Positions 1 to 9,497 of a stretch of 64,000 nucleotides of DNA are shown here, in pieces; position 1 is the first letter of the stretch, and every line of letters begins with the position of its first letter. Under the pieces are notes generated by a model. It was not told the origin of the DNA. It searched no databases and worked only from the letters and a program-made list of their open reading frames with translations. Location: contig NFUW01000001.1 of assembly GCA_002127285.1 (NCBI GenBank), forward strand, positions 1,314,057-1,378,056, given 5' to 3'. A program made the position numbers and the translations under genes. The stretch is from Chitinophagaceae bacterium IBVUCB1. GTDB lineage: Bacteria > Bacteroidota > Bacteroidia > Chitinophagales > Chitinophagaceae.

Positions 1-3000
1 TATGAAAGATGATGTGAAAGAGCCGGTTTCGTAAGGGTTGTTATGGGTAAACTGCCCGTTTCCAGATAATGAAGTATCCTTAAACAACTCGCTGAGCGAT
101 TTGCTGAATGACCTGTTGATGGTCAGGTCTATCCTGAAATCTTTAATAGGTTCAACTGTGGTAAGTATGTTAAGTGTTTGGGCATATTGCTGTTGAAATT
201 GGGAGTTAAAAAGAGAATCTCTGCTTAGCCTGTTTTGTGCAGCCTGGGCCATAAGCCAGGTTCTGTCTGGTTGCATACCATATATATATCCCCAGCCGGG
301 TGCCCCGCTTGATGTGTTCATGCCCAGGAAGCGTGTACTATCCATAAAGCCCGGTAATGTAGAGCCGGCATTTTCTGAAATATTTACAGTAGCACGCTTA
401 ACCATTGTGAGTAGTCTGCCAGTAAAGCGTTCCATATCTGTAACTTCTAACGGGGTGTTCTTGCGTTTCAGCTTCGCTGCTTTTTTATCCTGTTTTTTCT
501 TTGCCTTATCGGCTTTTATTTTAGCTAGTTCTTCAGCTTTTTGGGCTTTGCGTGCAGAGTCGAGTTGGGCATTGGTCATGTTGCCTGCTTTTTCGGCAAT
601 GGTATTGCCTTTCAGCTTGCTTACAGTATCTTTTGCGAGTACTTTTTTGGCAAATTTATCTTGTTTGTCTTTACCTCGCAGGTCTTTAATAGCACTGTTT
701 TTATCATCTTTTTTACCAGCATTCATTTTGGGTTGGTTCACGGTGCGCAGCCATTTGTTTTTATTGTATAGCTGCGAAAATTGTAATTCGAGGTTGGCCT
801 GCCTTGTGTTGGTATTGCCGAGTGTATTGCCCAATGAACGTGCTAACTGTGATGCTGCCGTCCAAGAATAGGTAGCACCATATTGCAAGCGTAAGTTTGT
901 CCAGTCGAAAGCAGGTATTTTTTGTAAGGGCAAGTTGTAGCTTGCCTGAAAATCCTGCGTATAGTTTGTATTTCGACCAAACGACAGCACTTCGTTCCAG
1001 AGGCTGTCGCGTTGGGCATCTGTGTTTACTCTGCCGTATGGCTCATCAACGCGCGAGTTATTAATGGCTCTGTAGCTGAAAGATAAAGAGCGTGTAAGCT
1101 CCCACCGCAATTCATATTCTCGTCTCCATGTGAAGTTTTTAAAATAGGTAGGTTGCACGTTGAGCGGGCCATCCGATACGTTGCGTATCAGGGTTTCGTT
1201 CATGGTTTTATTCAGGTCTGTACGGAAGGTGAAGTTTGAAGGCAGCAGCGATACATTAAAATCTTTCACTAAAGAGAGCCATTTTGATTTTGATTTGATA
1301 AATCTTTTGAACGGTTCGATAGACTTTGTTTTGATATTGTAGGTATAGCCAAGACCGATACGATGATTCAGCAATTCATCGGATTCAATTATCGGGTTGC
1401 GCTTGAACTGCCTGTTGTATGCATAGCTTACGTCAAAGTTTTTAACACTCCATGGCATTACTGTAGCATTTTGCTTTTCGGGGTTGCCAAGAATGCGGAC
1501 GTTGGAAAAGTTGAGGCTTGTTATAGTGGTATAGTCTTGAGCAACTTTCCTCATAGAGTCTCTATGTGCATTGTCTCGGGCACTATTCAGCTTGTCTTTG
1601 TATTTCACATCAAAATCGTAGGGATCGAACTGGGGGTTGCTTACATTTTCCGAAAACCCTACAAACACGGGTAATTGAACGCCCCATTTGCGTGGCATTA
1701 GTTTTCCCATATTCAGGTTGGTAGATGCATTATACTGGTAGAAGTTATCTCTGAATCGTTGGTTCAATTTCTGGTCAATATTGCCATAGCCATTTGTATG
1801 CATACTACCGGCAAGGTTTACAGAGCCTAAGTCTGCAAGCTGGATAGCTACCTTGCCCGACGCTGCATATCCCGGGGTTTCGTTGAGCCCAACTAATCGA
1901 AGTTCGTTAAACCAGATTTCGCCGCATTTTGCCAAGCCGTCGTCTGCAGGGGTCTGGTTTGTTTTTTTAGGATTTGTAACACCTAACAATATCGTTTTAG
2001 CGTCTCCGATATTGGGGTTGCCGACTATGGTAATGAAATTTCCTTTACTGTTTGTAGTAGTGTATGGTATAAATGCAGGTAGCCCTTTATTGTTTCTTTC
2101 TGTTTTAGCTTTTACCAAATCGTCGAGTATCAGATCCATTCTATTGTCTCGCGGCCATACTTGATTCGCATCTGTACTTCCGGGTGCAGTAATAGATAAT
2201 GGTAGTTGATACTCGTAATAGTTATTGGTAAAGTCGCTACCTATGCGCACTACTGCTCTTACATCTCCATCGCGTAGTGGTTGTTGACCAACTCTAGACT
2301 CTGCGTGTATAAACATTCGCAGCCCTTTGAATTGTCGCATATCAACACCTACCTCTTTAAATACAGCTCTTGTATCGCCATCTTTAAGGTTGCATACCTG
2401 TAAAGATAAAGCCTGTTCATTCAGTTGAATACTCTGCCCTGTGCCTACATTAGCCTGCTGACGATTGACGTCTGGTGGAATTACATACGGTACGGGTTGA
2501 CGGTCACTATTTTCCTCAAAGCTTACAGATGCTACCGCGAAGTCAACAGTATTCAGATCGTCTTCAGGAATATTTTCTCCCGGATTTTGTAAAGAGAACA
2601 TATATCTGCGCCAGTTATTGCGCCCTAGTTCGAAACGTGCAAAACGCATAATGACACTGTCTTGAAAACCACTTAGGAACATACGTATGAACCTGATAGA
2701 GCGGAAGTCTGCAATGTTGCCGATTTTATTGGTGTATGCTGTAATAGGTATTTTAAACTGATACCAGGTTTCTTTGCTAATGGTGCCGTTGGGTAGTTTT
2801 ACATCACTTTCTTGTTTGTTTACCAGATACCCTGCACCCACTACCATGTTTGGTTTGAAGTCAATACGGTATTGGTAATAGTCTTCGCTAGAGTTGAGGG
2901 TGTTGTCTCTATTAATATCTTCTGATTCTGGGATATTGGTGCCGGCGTTTGAGAAAGATGAATTGTCATTTGCTGGGGAGTTGCCATGTGGGTTGTTAAA

Positions 3001-6000
3001 GTTTTTATAGCGGGCAAGTATGCCTGTTTGCGCATTGTCAAATTCAGACCCTCTGAAATATCTGTAATCGTCGCCTGCAGGGTCGTTTTGTGTGCTGTTT
3101 ACAAATGAGGCATTATTTGTTACTGTGCTTGCAACGGCCTGCAGGTATTGCGCGAAGAATTGCTTTTCTTCCTCATTATCTAACCCATCGTAGCCCACAT
3201 CCTGCACAGCACGTGCTTCAAGGCTATTGTCAAAAGCGCGGGTAACTTGTTGGGTTAGTTGAGGAGAATAGCCCCATACAGAACGGTTGAGCTGAGATGT
3301 GTTTTTGGGATATGCAATGCCATTTTCAAAAAAACGCCTGCTATCTTTTAATACATCTTCAGACATATTGCCCAAGTTGATGTATAATGCGCCTCCTTCT
3401 GACGACGGATTATTAATAAACGGATCCATCACCCAAAACTCTATAAACTCAACATTGGATTGCTCAAAGTCACTATTGTCTATCGGGCGCATTATGCCGC
3501 CCCATTTTTCTTTAGGATTTTTTAGTGTGCCGTCTGGTTGCAACATAGCTGCATCAAAATTGTACGGGCCACGCTCTTTTGGATAAAAACCCAAATCTAA
3601 TGTACTGAGGGCACCTTGTAATATCTGGTTAGAACGTTGCGGAAATACATCTGTTTGCTGCACCAGCCTTATATAGTGCTGCATAGGATCTTTTTTTACA
3701 TAGTCGGGTACACCTGTATTCGGCTCTATCAATGTAGGTTCAAGAAAATACCATGCAAGTTTCGCTCTGTTTCTACCATAGCTCAGCTTATCATTATCCT
3801 CTGCTTCGGGAAACAACACCTTGCCATTAGCGTCTAATGAGCCTACCGGCGCACTTGATAATGTCCATGCATTAGCAGGGAATTTAAGGTCGTATGAACC
3901 TCGAGTACCTTCAAAATCGTCAATATATACGCTGCCTTCAGCATCCAGCACATTTATTTGTTTTGAGTGGCCAGGAAAGAGGCCTGCAACTTCTCCTGTA
4001 AGTGTGATGAGTGACGGGGCTGTGGTAGAATAAATCGGCAATTTGTCTAATGCCCTTGTAAGGCCGGGAGCTTCTCCCTGATAATTGGCATCTAAGCCTA
4101 ATACAGTATTTTTTATCGGGTCTTCGCCTACTATCGTTTTTTGTGTAAAGGGGCGTTCTGTAAGGCGCATATAAGTACCACCAACAGTCAGCCTGTTGTT
4201 GATAAAATAATCGAGCCTTGCGCCCATGAAGTTTTGTTGCTGAAAGCCGAAAGTAGCATTGTCTTCATACTGAACATTGATTGGTATGCCTGAGTTGAGT
4301 ATGCCCGAGTTTAAGATTTTCAGCTTGCCCAATCCGTAATCTATTTGGTAGTCAACGTTTTCAGTCAGTCTTTGTCCGCCTGCTGTAACAGCTACAGAGC
4401 CTTGGGGTATGTTGAAACCACCTAAAAATATTTCTGACGAAGAGGCAGATTTATAAGAGCCTTTAATAACATACCTGTTGTTTTGCTGAAACTGGCGTGC
4501 GATTGTTTTAGTAGAATCGTACAGGATACGGTATAAGTATTTTCTTTCCAGTTGCGGGGAGTTTCCTATGGCAGGTTTTAAGTCATTGCCGAAAGGCTCT
4601 AATACCGGAAATATGATTTTGCCCTGTTGTGTGTTAATAGTAATGCCTTCAACAAAATCAAATATACCATCGGGTATGGGGTCGTTTTGTATGTTTAGTT
4701 TGTCAAGGTTCAGTAGTGTAATAATGGGTTCTCCTGCACGAACACCTTCGGGGATATAGCGTTTTTCGCCACCACCTGGGTCTTGGTATAGTACATTCAA
4801 CCTGAATTCTTCTTTCGATACACCTAAGCCACCTAAAGCGTATACATTTTTCATCATCAGTTGCCATATAGGCAATGTGGGTGTATTGGCAGTTCCTTTT
4901 AAGAGTTTAAGGAACATGACACGCTGATCTGCAACAGTTGTGTTTTGATTGTTAGGTAGTGGCGGTAAATCTTCTGCAAATTCACCAACCTGATATACTT
5001 TTCCGTTGTAGGTATATCGGAAAGCAATAGCCAGTACATCGTCAGGGTTCAATTGTGTATTCAGCGATAAATAACCCAACTGAGGATTGAAAGAATACTC
5101 CGAAGGATTCAGCTTGCGAGCAACAACATCTGTAAAGTCTTTTCCTAAAGAAAGGCCAAGTGATCTTACCGCACTTGTAGCACCGGTTGGGGTGCGAGAT
5201 GCAGGGTTTTGTTGCAGTTGTGTGTACAGGCTATTGGCATAGTTATCTGGCAATCCGAATGGTATGGGTTTGGATGCAGGTAGCAATGACGGCTGATAGG
5301 GAGAACTCTCACCGAGGTCCATAAAGCCATATACTGTACGCACACCCTCTACAGCACCGGTACGGTTGGTAACCCATACTTCAATTTTGTTGATGGTAAC
5401 CTGCGAATTGATAATGGGAAAATTCTGTAAAGCTTTATTGTAATTTTTGTAGAAATATTGCGATAGTAAAAAGTGTCTGTTTTCTTCGTAATCGTCGGCT
5501 TTGATGGCAAACTGCTGTGTCTGGGCACCACCTTGTATGGTAAGGCTCTGGCGTTTGGAGCGTTGTTGCGATACAACACCTGTAACCCATAGCTTGCCAA
5601 ACTGTAATTGTGTTTTGAGGCCGAATAGCGACTGTACGCCGTTGATGAGCGAACTACGAAGCGGGAAGCTGATATTACCTGCTTCTATCTTTTTAATAAT
5701 TTCATCTTCCTTGCCTGTATATTCAAGACGCTGAATATTTTGATAATCGAATGTTGCTTTGGTATTATTGCTTATGTTCAGCTTCAATTTATCGCCTACT
5801 GTAGCAAGCAGGTTGATGTTCATTTGCAGATCGAAGTCGAACACACCATATTTTTGTGCACGTTGCGGCAGCGTTGGGTTTTTTATGTTTTGCCAGTTGC
5901 CGCCAAATGTAACGTCTACGTTGCCCTGCGGACGAACCGAGATACTGTTTCCGCCAAATATCCTGTCAAACAGACCCTCTCTGTACATGGTAGGCAACTG

Positions 6001-6429
6001 GGGCTTTGTATTAAAAAGAGACAAGGCATCCATTCTGCGCTTCCAGTATGCTTCTTCATCTTTCTGAGCTTGGTACTTCATGTATTCGTCAAACGTCATG
6101 AAAGTGGGATTGCGCAAATACCTGTCACTCAATGTTTCGTTGAACTCGTATGTTTTATCATCGGGATTGTATTCTACCGATTGTTTGATGTTAGCAGGGT
6201 TTTGTAAATCAATGCTGGATGGTGTTCTATCTCTTGGTTCGCCGCTGTGGTCGTATACAGGGAATTTTAAAGAAGTATCTCTGTTTGATTTTTTTGTAGA
6301 GTCTTCGGCAGGTTCCGGGTCTTCATAGTCAAGGTCTATGGCATAACCTCGCGCACCAGCATTGGCAATTGCCACCACTAGTGTGATGAAAATAATTAAT
6401 TTATACCCTAAATAACTCTTTCGCTTCAA
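1..6429 (-). CDS. sprA: SprA, T9SS outer-membrane translocon (partial, 3' end outside window)
   Basis: SprA (Sov in Porphyromonas) is the giant outer-membrane barrel through which type IX cargo leaves the cell and is also needed for gliding. About 2143 codons are open here without interruption; the family is usually near 2400 residues, so the C-terminal tenth lies beyond the left edge. I recognise family stretches such as NGVQSLFGLKTQLQFGKLWV (about residue 263) and VYIDDFEGTRGSYDL (about residue 830). The N-terminus is a signal peptide (MKRKSYLGYKLIIFITLVVA). A stop codon at 6439-6441 lies in frame upstream and no ATG follows it, so the start is most likely TTG at 6429. ruvA ends 23 bp upstream, an arrangement known from other Bacteroidota. 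A Lys/Ala-rich charged segment occurs at about residues 1898-1990. Confidence 0.96.
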   Translation of the reverse strand, partial: MKRKSYLGYKLIIFITLVVAIANAGARGYAIDLDYEDPEPAEDSTKKSNRDTSLKFPVYDHSGEPRDRTPSSIDLQNPANIKQSVEYNPDDKTYEFNETLSDRYLRNPTFMTFDEYMKYQAQKDEEAYWKRRMDALSLFNTKPQLPTMYREGLFDRIFGGNSISVRPQGNVDVTFGGNWQNIKNPTLPQRAQKYGVFDFDLQMNINLLATVGDKLKLNISNNTKATFDYQNIQRLEYTGKEDEIIKKIEAGNISFPLRSSLINGVQSLFGLKTQLQFGKLWVTGVVSQQRSKRQSLTIQGGAQTQQFAIKADDYEENRHFLLSQYFYKNYNKALQNFPIINSQVTINKIEVWVTNRTGAVEGVRTVYGFMDLGESSPYQPSLLPASKPIPFGLPDNYANSLYTQLQQNPASRTPTGATSAVRSLGLSLGKDFTDVVARKLNPSEYSFNPQLGYLSLNTQLNPDDVLAIAFRYTYNGKVYQVGEFAEDLPPLPNNQNTTVADQRVMFLKLLKGTANTPTLPIWQLMMKNVYALGGLGVSKEEFRLNVLYQDPGGGEKRYIPEGVRAGEPIITLLNLDKLNIQNDPIPDGIFDFVEGITINTQQGKIIFPVLEPFGNDLKPAIGNSPQLERKYLYRILYDSTKTIARQFQQNNRYVIKGSYKSASSSEIFLGGFNIPQGSVAVTAGGQRLTENVDYQIDYGLGKLKILNSGILNSGIPINVQYEDNATFGFQQQNFMGARLDYFINNRLTVGGTYMRLTERPFTQKTIVGEDPIKNTVLGLDANYQGEAPGLTRALDKLPIYSTTAPSLITLTGEVAGLFPGHSKQINVLDAEGSVYIDDFEGTRGSYDLKFPANAWTLSSAPVGSLDANGKVLFPEAEDNDKLSYGRNRAKLAWYFLEPTLIEPNTGVPDYVKKDPMQHYIRLVQQTDVFPQRSNQILQGALSTLDLGFYPKERGPYNFDAAMLQPDGTLKNPKEKWGGIMRPIDNSDFEQSNVEFIEFWVMDPFINNPSSEGGALYINLGNMSEDVLKDSRRFFENGIAYPKNTSQLNRSVWGYSPQLTQQVTRAFDNSLEARAVQDVGYDGLDNEEEKQFFAQYLQAVASTVTNNASFVNSTQNDPAGDDYRYFRGSEFDNAQTGILARYKNFNNPHGNSPANDNSSFSNAGTNIPESEDINRDNTLNSSEDYYQYRIDFKPNMVVGAGYLVNKQESDVKLPNGTISKETWYQFKIPITAYTNKIGNIADFRSIRFIRMFLSGFQDSVIMRFARFELGRNNWRRYMFSLQNPGENIPEDDLNTVDFAVASVSFEENSDRQPVPYVIPPDVNRQQANVGTGQSIQLNEQALSLQVCNLKDGDTRAVFKEVGVDMRQFKGLRMFIHAESRVGQQPLRDGDVRAVVRIGSDFTNNYYEYQLPLSITAPGSTDANQVWPRDNRMDLILDDLVKAKTERNNKGLPAFIPYTTTNSKGNFITIVGNPNIGDAKTILLGVTNPKKTNQTPADDGLAKCGEIWFNELRLVGLNETPGYAASGKVAIQLADLGSVNLAGSMHTNGYGNIDQKLNQRFRDNFYQYNASTNLNMGKLMPRKWGVQLPVFVGFSENVSNPQFDPYDFDVKYKDKLNSARDNAHRDSMRKVAQDYTTITSLNFSNVRILGNPEKQNATVMPWSVKNFDVSYAYNRQFKRNPIIESDELLNHRIGLGYTYNIKTKSIEPFKRFIKSKSKWLSLVKDFNVSLLPSNFTFRTDLNKTMNETLIRNVSDGPLNVQPTYFKNFTWRREYELRWELTRSLSFSYRAINNSRVDEPYGRVNTDAQRDSLWNEVLSFGRNTNYTQDFQASYNLPLQKIPAFDWTNLRLQYGATYSWTAASQLARSLGNTLGNTNTRQANLELQFSQLYNKNKWLRTVNQPKMNAGKKDDKNSAIKDLRGKDKQDKFAKKVLAKDTVSKLKGNTIAEKAGNMTNAQLDSARKAQKAEELAKIKADKAKKKQDKKAAKLKRKNTPLEVTDMERFTGRLLTMVKRATVNISENAGSTLPGFMDSTRFLGMNTSSGAPGWGYIYGMQPDRTWLMAQAAQNRLSRDSLFNSQFQQQYAQTLNILTTVEPIKDFRIDLTINRSFSKSLSELFKDTSLSGNGQFTHNNPYETGSFTSSFI

Positions 6430-6452
6430 ACCTGTTTTTTAGCTTTGGGGGG

Positions 6453-7031
6453 TTATAGCAGTTTTAATGCCTGTTTTATTAAATCTTCAACGGTTAGAGA
6501 TGGTGCATCTTTTACCTTGCTGATAGCAGCCTCAGCCATGCTTTTGCTGATACCAAGATTTACTAATGCAAATAACGCATCTTCCGCTACAGTATTGTGT
6601 TTCAGGGTTGTCAAATCAGGGTTATTTTTTTCGATTTGCAGCTTCCCTTTTAACTCTAAGATAATACGCTGGGCAGTTTTGGCCCCGATGCCCTTCACTT
6701 TCTCCAAACTACGGCTGTCTTCAGTGGCAATAATCCGTTCTAATTCCGCGGGTGTAAGTGACGATAGTATGATACGGGCAGTGGTAGCACCCACGCCACT
6801 AATGCCTAATAATTGCCTGAAAGTTGCCCTTTCTGTTTCGTCTGCAAAGCCATAGAGTACCCATGCATCTTCGCGTACTTGCAAATGGGTAAAGAGCCTG
6901 CAATGTACTGCCGATTGCAGTTTTGAATAAGTTTGCAGGGTGATGTTGACTTCATAACCAACACCATGCACTGCAAGGTGCAGCAGCGAGGGAGATTTAT
7001 ATACAATATCACCTTCTATAAAAGCATACAT
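6453..7031 (-). CDS. ruvA: Holliday junction branch migration protein RuvA
   Basis: RuvA binds four-way DNA junctions and loads the RuvB helicase during recombinational repair. The 192-residue length fits the family. The N-terminal OB fold begins MYAFIEGDIV. Two helix-hairpin-helix motifs follow (LLGISGVGATTARIIL at about 75-89 and VKGIGAKTAQRIILELKGK at about 112-130). A C-terminal RuvB-contacting domain covers about 148-192. The reading frame extends 18 codons further upstream, but the conserved start is the ATG at 7031. The gene is followed after 23 bp by sprA on the same strand, and a hairpin upstream separates it from the preceding barrel gene, so ruvA and sprA are probably co-transcribed. 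Confidence 0.97.
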   Translation of the reverse strand: MYAFIEGDIVYKSPSLLHLAVHGVGYEVNITLQTYSKLQSAVHCRLFTHLQVREDAWVLYGFADETERATFRQLLGISGVGATTARIILSSLTPAELERIIATEDSRSLEKVKGIGAKTAQRIILELKGKLQIEKNNPDLTTLKHNTVAEDALFALVNLGISKSMAEAAISKVKDAPSLTVEDLIKQALKLL

Positions 7032-7061
7032 ACTATCGGGGGGATGCTTTTTTGTTATCTG

Positions 7062-7093
7062 AAAAAAAGAGCGGCATGTAAACACACCGCTCT
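7062..7093 (-). terminator. Rho-independent terminator after the barrel gene
   Basis: A 7-bp inverted repeat (AGAGCGG at 7068-7074, CCGCTCT at 7087-7093) is followed, reading the minus strand, by seven T residues. It sits 26 bp past the stop of the outer-membrane barrel gene and just upstream of ruvA, separating the two transcription units. Confidence 0.8.
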
Positions 7094-7118
7094 GTAAATT
7101 AAGTATATGTTTTTAAAT

Positions 7119-8096
7119 CTAGAACCACCAAGGTATCTTATTACTCTTGAATTTATATATAAGCATTAACGATAGACTGGAATAACTGTCTTTATTTTCG
7201 TTGTTTCCCCTTTTTGTCCATGCTTCCTGCTTGGCACCAGGTTGTATAGCCCATGATTTATCATACATTTCCTTAGCAACAGCAGCTTTTTCAGGCGTCA
7301 GGTACCTTTCCAGGTATTCTGCGCTTACATAGTCGCCACTCACATTGTCCAATCTGTCTGTAAACGTAACGCGGTACAAATATTCAATACCCCAAGACAT
7401 ACGGTCATTCATATCAAAACGCAAGCCGATACCTGCGGGCACATTTACTTGCCAGAATTTTGTCTTCATTGCATAACCCGGGGTAGGGTCGTCGTATTCA
7501 AAACCTTCGCCTTCTAACCCCAAGTCGCCCACATACACCCATTTTTCGGCACGTGTGGTACGGTCTATAAATGTGCTGAATGGACGGTAATGGAATACAC
7601 CTACACCAGCCGTGAGGTATGGTTGCCAGCGGCGGCGAGCAGCAGCAGATTCGGAATTGCTACGGAACAGGAAAAACTCTAACTGGAAAGTACTTTCCCA
7701 AATATTGGCTTTAATATCCTGATTGCGCAAGTATCGCTGAAAAGCATCAGCTTCTACTGAAGATGCTGTTAGTGCTTTCTTCTCGTTCCAAGCATCGGTA
7801 GCGTATAATGTTCCATAGTTTACACCCAAACGAGCTGCCAGCATAGGATGCGCAGTAAAGCGGCCGAAAAGCCCGCCCATAAAGCACATCTTGTCAAAAT
7901 ATTTACCGTTTGTGTAATGGTCTACTAAACTCTGTGTACCCACATCGCCCCAAAGGTCTGTTGCGCCAAAGTTCATACCGATTGAAAAACCGGGATGTTC
8001 TACATACTCTCTCGGTATTGCAGGCTGTGCATATGCCGACAGAGAAGCAGCGCTAACGCATAAGGCAAAAAGGCTACGGACAATTTTTTTCCGCAT
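7119..8096 (-). CDS. Outer-membrane beta-barrel protein (DUF6089-like)
   Basis: A 325-residue protein with a clear signal peptide (MRKKIVRSLFALCVSAASLS, cleavage after AYAQ). Many alternating aromatic/polar strands follow, for example PGFSIGMNFGATDLWGD, PYLTAGVGVFHYRPF and WGIEYLYRVTFTDRLD, ending in LSLMLIYKFKSNKIPWWF. This pattern is typical of the small porin-like barrels grouped in Bacteroidota as DUF6089 or outer-membrane beta-barrel proteins. The family assignment is from memory and moderate; the outer-membrane location is firmer. It lies 34 bp downstream of the enoyl-CoA hydratase gene on the same strand and ends at a terminator. No substrate or partner can be named. Confidence 0.8.
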   Translation of the reverse strand: MRKKIVRSLFALCVSAASLSAYAQPAIPREYVEHPGFSIGMNFGATDLWGDVGTQSLVDHYTNGKYFDKMCFMGGLFGRFTAHPMLAARLGVNYGTLYATDAWNEKKALTASSVEADAFQRYLRNQDIKANIWESTFQLEFFLFRSNSESAAARRRWQPYLTAGVGVFHYRPFSTFIDRTTRAEKWVYVGDLGLEGEGFEYDDPTPGYAMKTKFWQVNVPAGIGLRFDMNDRMSWGIEYLYRVTFTDRLDNVSGDYVSAEYLERYLTPEKAAVAKEMYDKSWAIQPGAKQEAWTKRGNNENKDSYSSLSLMLIYKFKSNKIPWWF

Positions 8097-8130
8097 TTTA
8101 CTTCTGGTTTTAGCGTTGAAGATAATAAAA

Positions 8131-8910
8131 TTATTTTCCTTTAAAAATAGCTTTTCTTTTTTCTATAAATGCGCCCGTACCCTCTTTCATATCTTCGGTA
8201 GCAAAACATTCGCCGAAACGCTTGATTTCATTGGCAAATCCGGCATTTTCGCCCTTGGCGGCATCGTTTACACAAGCTATAACTTTTGCTATGGCAACAG
8301 GTGCTTTCGTGTGAATTTTTTGTAATATCTCCTTTGTTTTAGCCAAAAGTTCAGCCAAAGGGGCTACATGATTAACCAAACCTAATGCTTTTGCTTCGTC
8401 TGCACCAATCATATCGGCGGTCATCATCAACTCCATCGATTTGCCCTTGCCTATCAGTTGGGTAAGGCGTTGTGTGCCACCATAACCGGGTATGAGGCCG
8501 AGGTTCACTTCCGGCTGGCCGAATTTGGCATTTTCACTGGCTATACGGAAGTGGCAAGCCATTGCCAATTCGCAACCACCACCCAGCGCAAAGCCGTTAA
8601 CCGCAGCAACGATGGGTTTAGGGCTGTTTTCTATTTTATCAAATACAAGGTCTTGTCCTTTCTTAGCTAAAGCTGCACCTGCAGTGGCATCAAGGCCTAT
8701 GAACTCGCTGATGTCTGCACCTGCTACAAATGCTTTTTCGCCGGCACCTGTCAGTATCGCGCTTTTGATGTCGGGGTTGTTATAAATCTCGTCTGCTACC
8801 TTGCCCAGTTCTTCTATCACGTCTTTATTAAGGGCGTTCAGTTTGTCGGGGCGGTTGATGGTTACTACCAGTGTACCGTCTTGCAGGTCTGTCAATAATG
8901 TTTGATACAT
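8131..8910 (-). CDS. Enoyl-CoA hydratase/isomerase (crotonase family)
   Basis: This enzyme hydrates trans-2-enoyl-CoA to 3-hydroxyacyl-CoA in fatty-acid or amino-acid breakdown. The 259-residue length is standard. The oxyanion-hole and CoA region AFVAGADISEF (60-70) is present. Both catalytic glutamates of true hydratases are in place: Glu114 in GGGCELAMACHFRIAS and Glu134 in FGQPEVNLGLIPGYGGTQRL. Retention of both argues for hydratase activity rather than isomerase only. Forty bases upstream on the same strand is a cobalamin-binding domain gene, suggesting a shared role in acyl-CoA metabolism such as branched-chain or propionate pathways, though that link is inferred. Confidence 0.93.
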   Translation of the reverse strand: MYQTLLTDLQDGTLVVTINRPDKLNALNKDVIEELGKVADEIYNNPDIKSAILTGAGEKAFVAGADISEFIGLDATAGAALAKKGQDLVFDKIENSPKPIVAAVNGFALGGGCELAMACHFRIASENAKFGQPEVNLGLIPGYGGTQRLTQLIGKGKSMELMMTADMIGADEAKALGLVNHVAPLAELLAKTKEILQKIHTKAPVAIAKVIACVNDAAKGENAGFANEIKRFGECFATEDMKEGTGAFIEKRKAIFKGK

Positions 8911-8950
8911 AAATGTAATTGTGCTGAAAAGTTTAAAATCTGTCTGTTAT

Positions 8951-9376
8951 TTAGAAAAGTTCGGCGCGGTGTTCTTTCACCCAGCCTGTAATGTAATTCG
9001 CTATTTCGGCAGTAGGCGCACCAGGGGCAAAGAGCTTGCCAACGCCCATTGTATGCAGCTGCGCCATGTCTTCTTCGGGTATAATGCCGCCACCCGTTAG
9101 CAGCACATTATCCAGCCCTTTGGCCTTCATCAGTTCCATCACTTTGGGGAAGACGGTATTGTGCGCACCGCTGAGGATGCTGATGCCAATGGCATCCACA
9201 TCTTCCTGCAATGCAGTGTTGACAACCATTTCGGGGGTTTGGCGCAGGCCGGTATATATTACTTCCATCCCTGCATCGCGCAGGGCAGTGGCTATTACTT
9301 TAGCGCCACGGTCGTGCCCGTCGAGGCCTACCTTGGCAACCAAAACCCGCACTGGACGCTTCAAACTATCTGTCAT
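8951..9376 (-). CDS. Stand-alone cobalamin-binding domain (methylmalonyl-CoA mutase C-terminal type)
   Basis: A 141-residue protein consisting only of the B12-binding Rossmann-like domain of acyl-CoA mutases. The diagnostic DxHxxG is present (DGHDRG at 19-24, His21 being the expected lower cobalt ligand), followed by SIL (66-68) and GGG (95-97). Such small subunits pair with a separate catalytic subunit in methylmalonyl-CoA, isobutyryl-CoA or related mutases. No large subunit lies in the window, so the partner must be elsewhere. It is followed by the enoyl-CoA hydratase gene on the same strand. The ATG at 9376 is the first in frame and gives the expected N-terminus before [15 protein letters not shown]. 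Confidence 0.9.
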   Translation of the reverse strand: MTDSLKRPVRVLVAKVGLDGHDRGAKVIATALRDAGMEVIYTGLRQTPEMVVNTALQEDVDAIGISILSGAHNTVFPKVMELMKAKGLDNVLLTGGGIIPEEDMAQLHTMGVGKLFAPGAPTAEIANYITGWVKEHRAELF

Positions 9377-9482
9377 ATATCCTGAAAAATGCGGGTAAAA
9401 GTAATAAATGAAAGCGTAAATGCTATACTAACATTATACTAAAGGTATATCGTGGATTATTTATCTGCATCCTCTAATGCTC

Positions 9483-9490
9483 TATCTTTG
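9483..9490 (+). promoter_or_regulatory. Bacteroidota -7 element of glnS
   Basis: TATCTTTG matches the TAnnTTTG -7 consensus of Bacteroidota housekeeping promoters. It ends only seven bases before the glnS ATG at 9498, so the predicted transcript would have almost no leader. No clear -33 element was found. Confidence 0.65.
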
Positions 9491-9497
9491 CACCCTT

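Noticed and set aside
314-871. Plus-strand frame of 185 codons with hydrophobic stretches
   Set aside because: Antisense to the Lys-rich segment of sprA; complementing AAA/AAG codons gives TTT/CTT and so an artificial hydrophobic protein.
5740-6207. Plus-strand frames near the left end
   Set aside because: Antisense to the N-terminal part of sprA, with no supporting motif or promoter.
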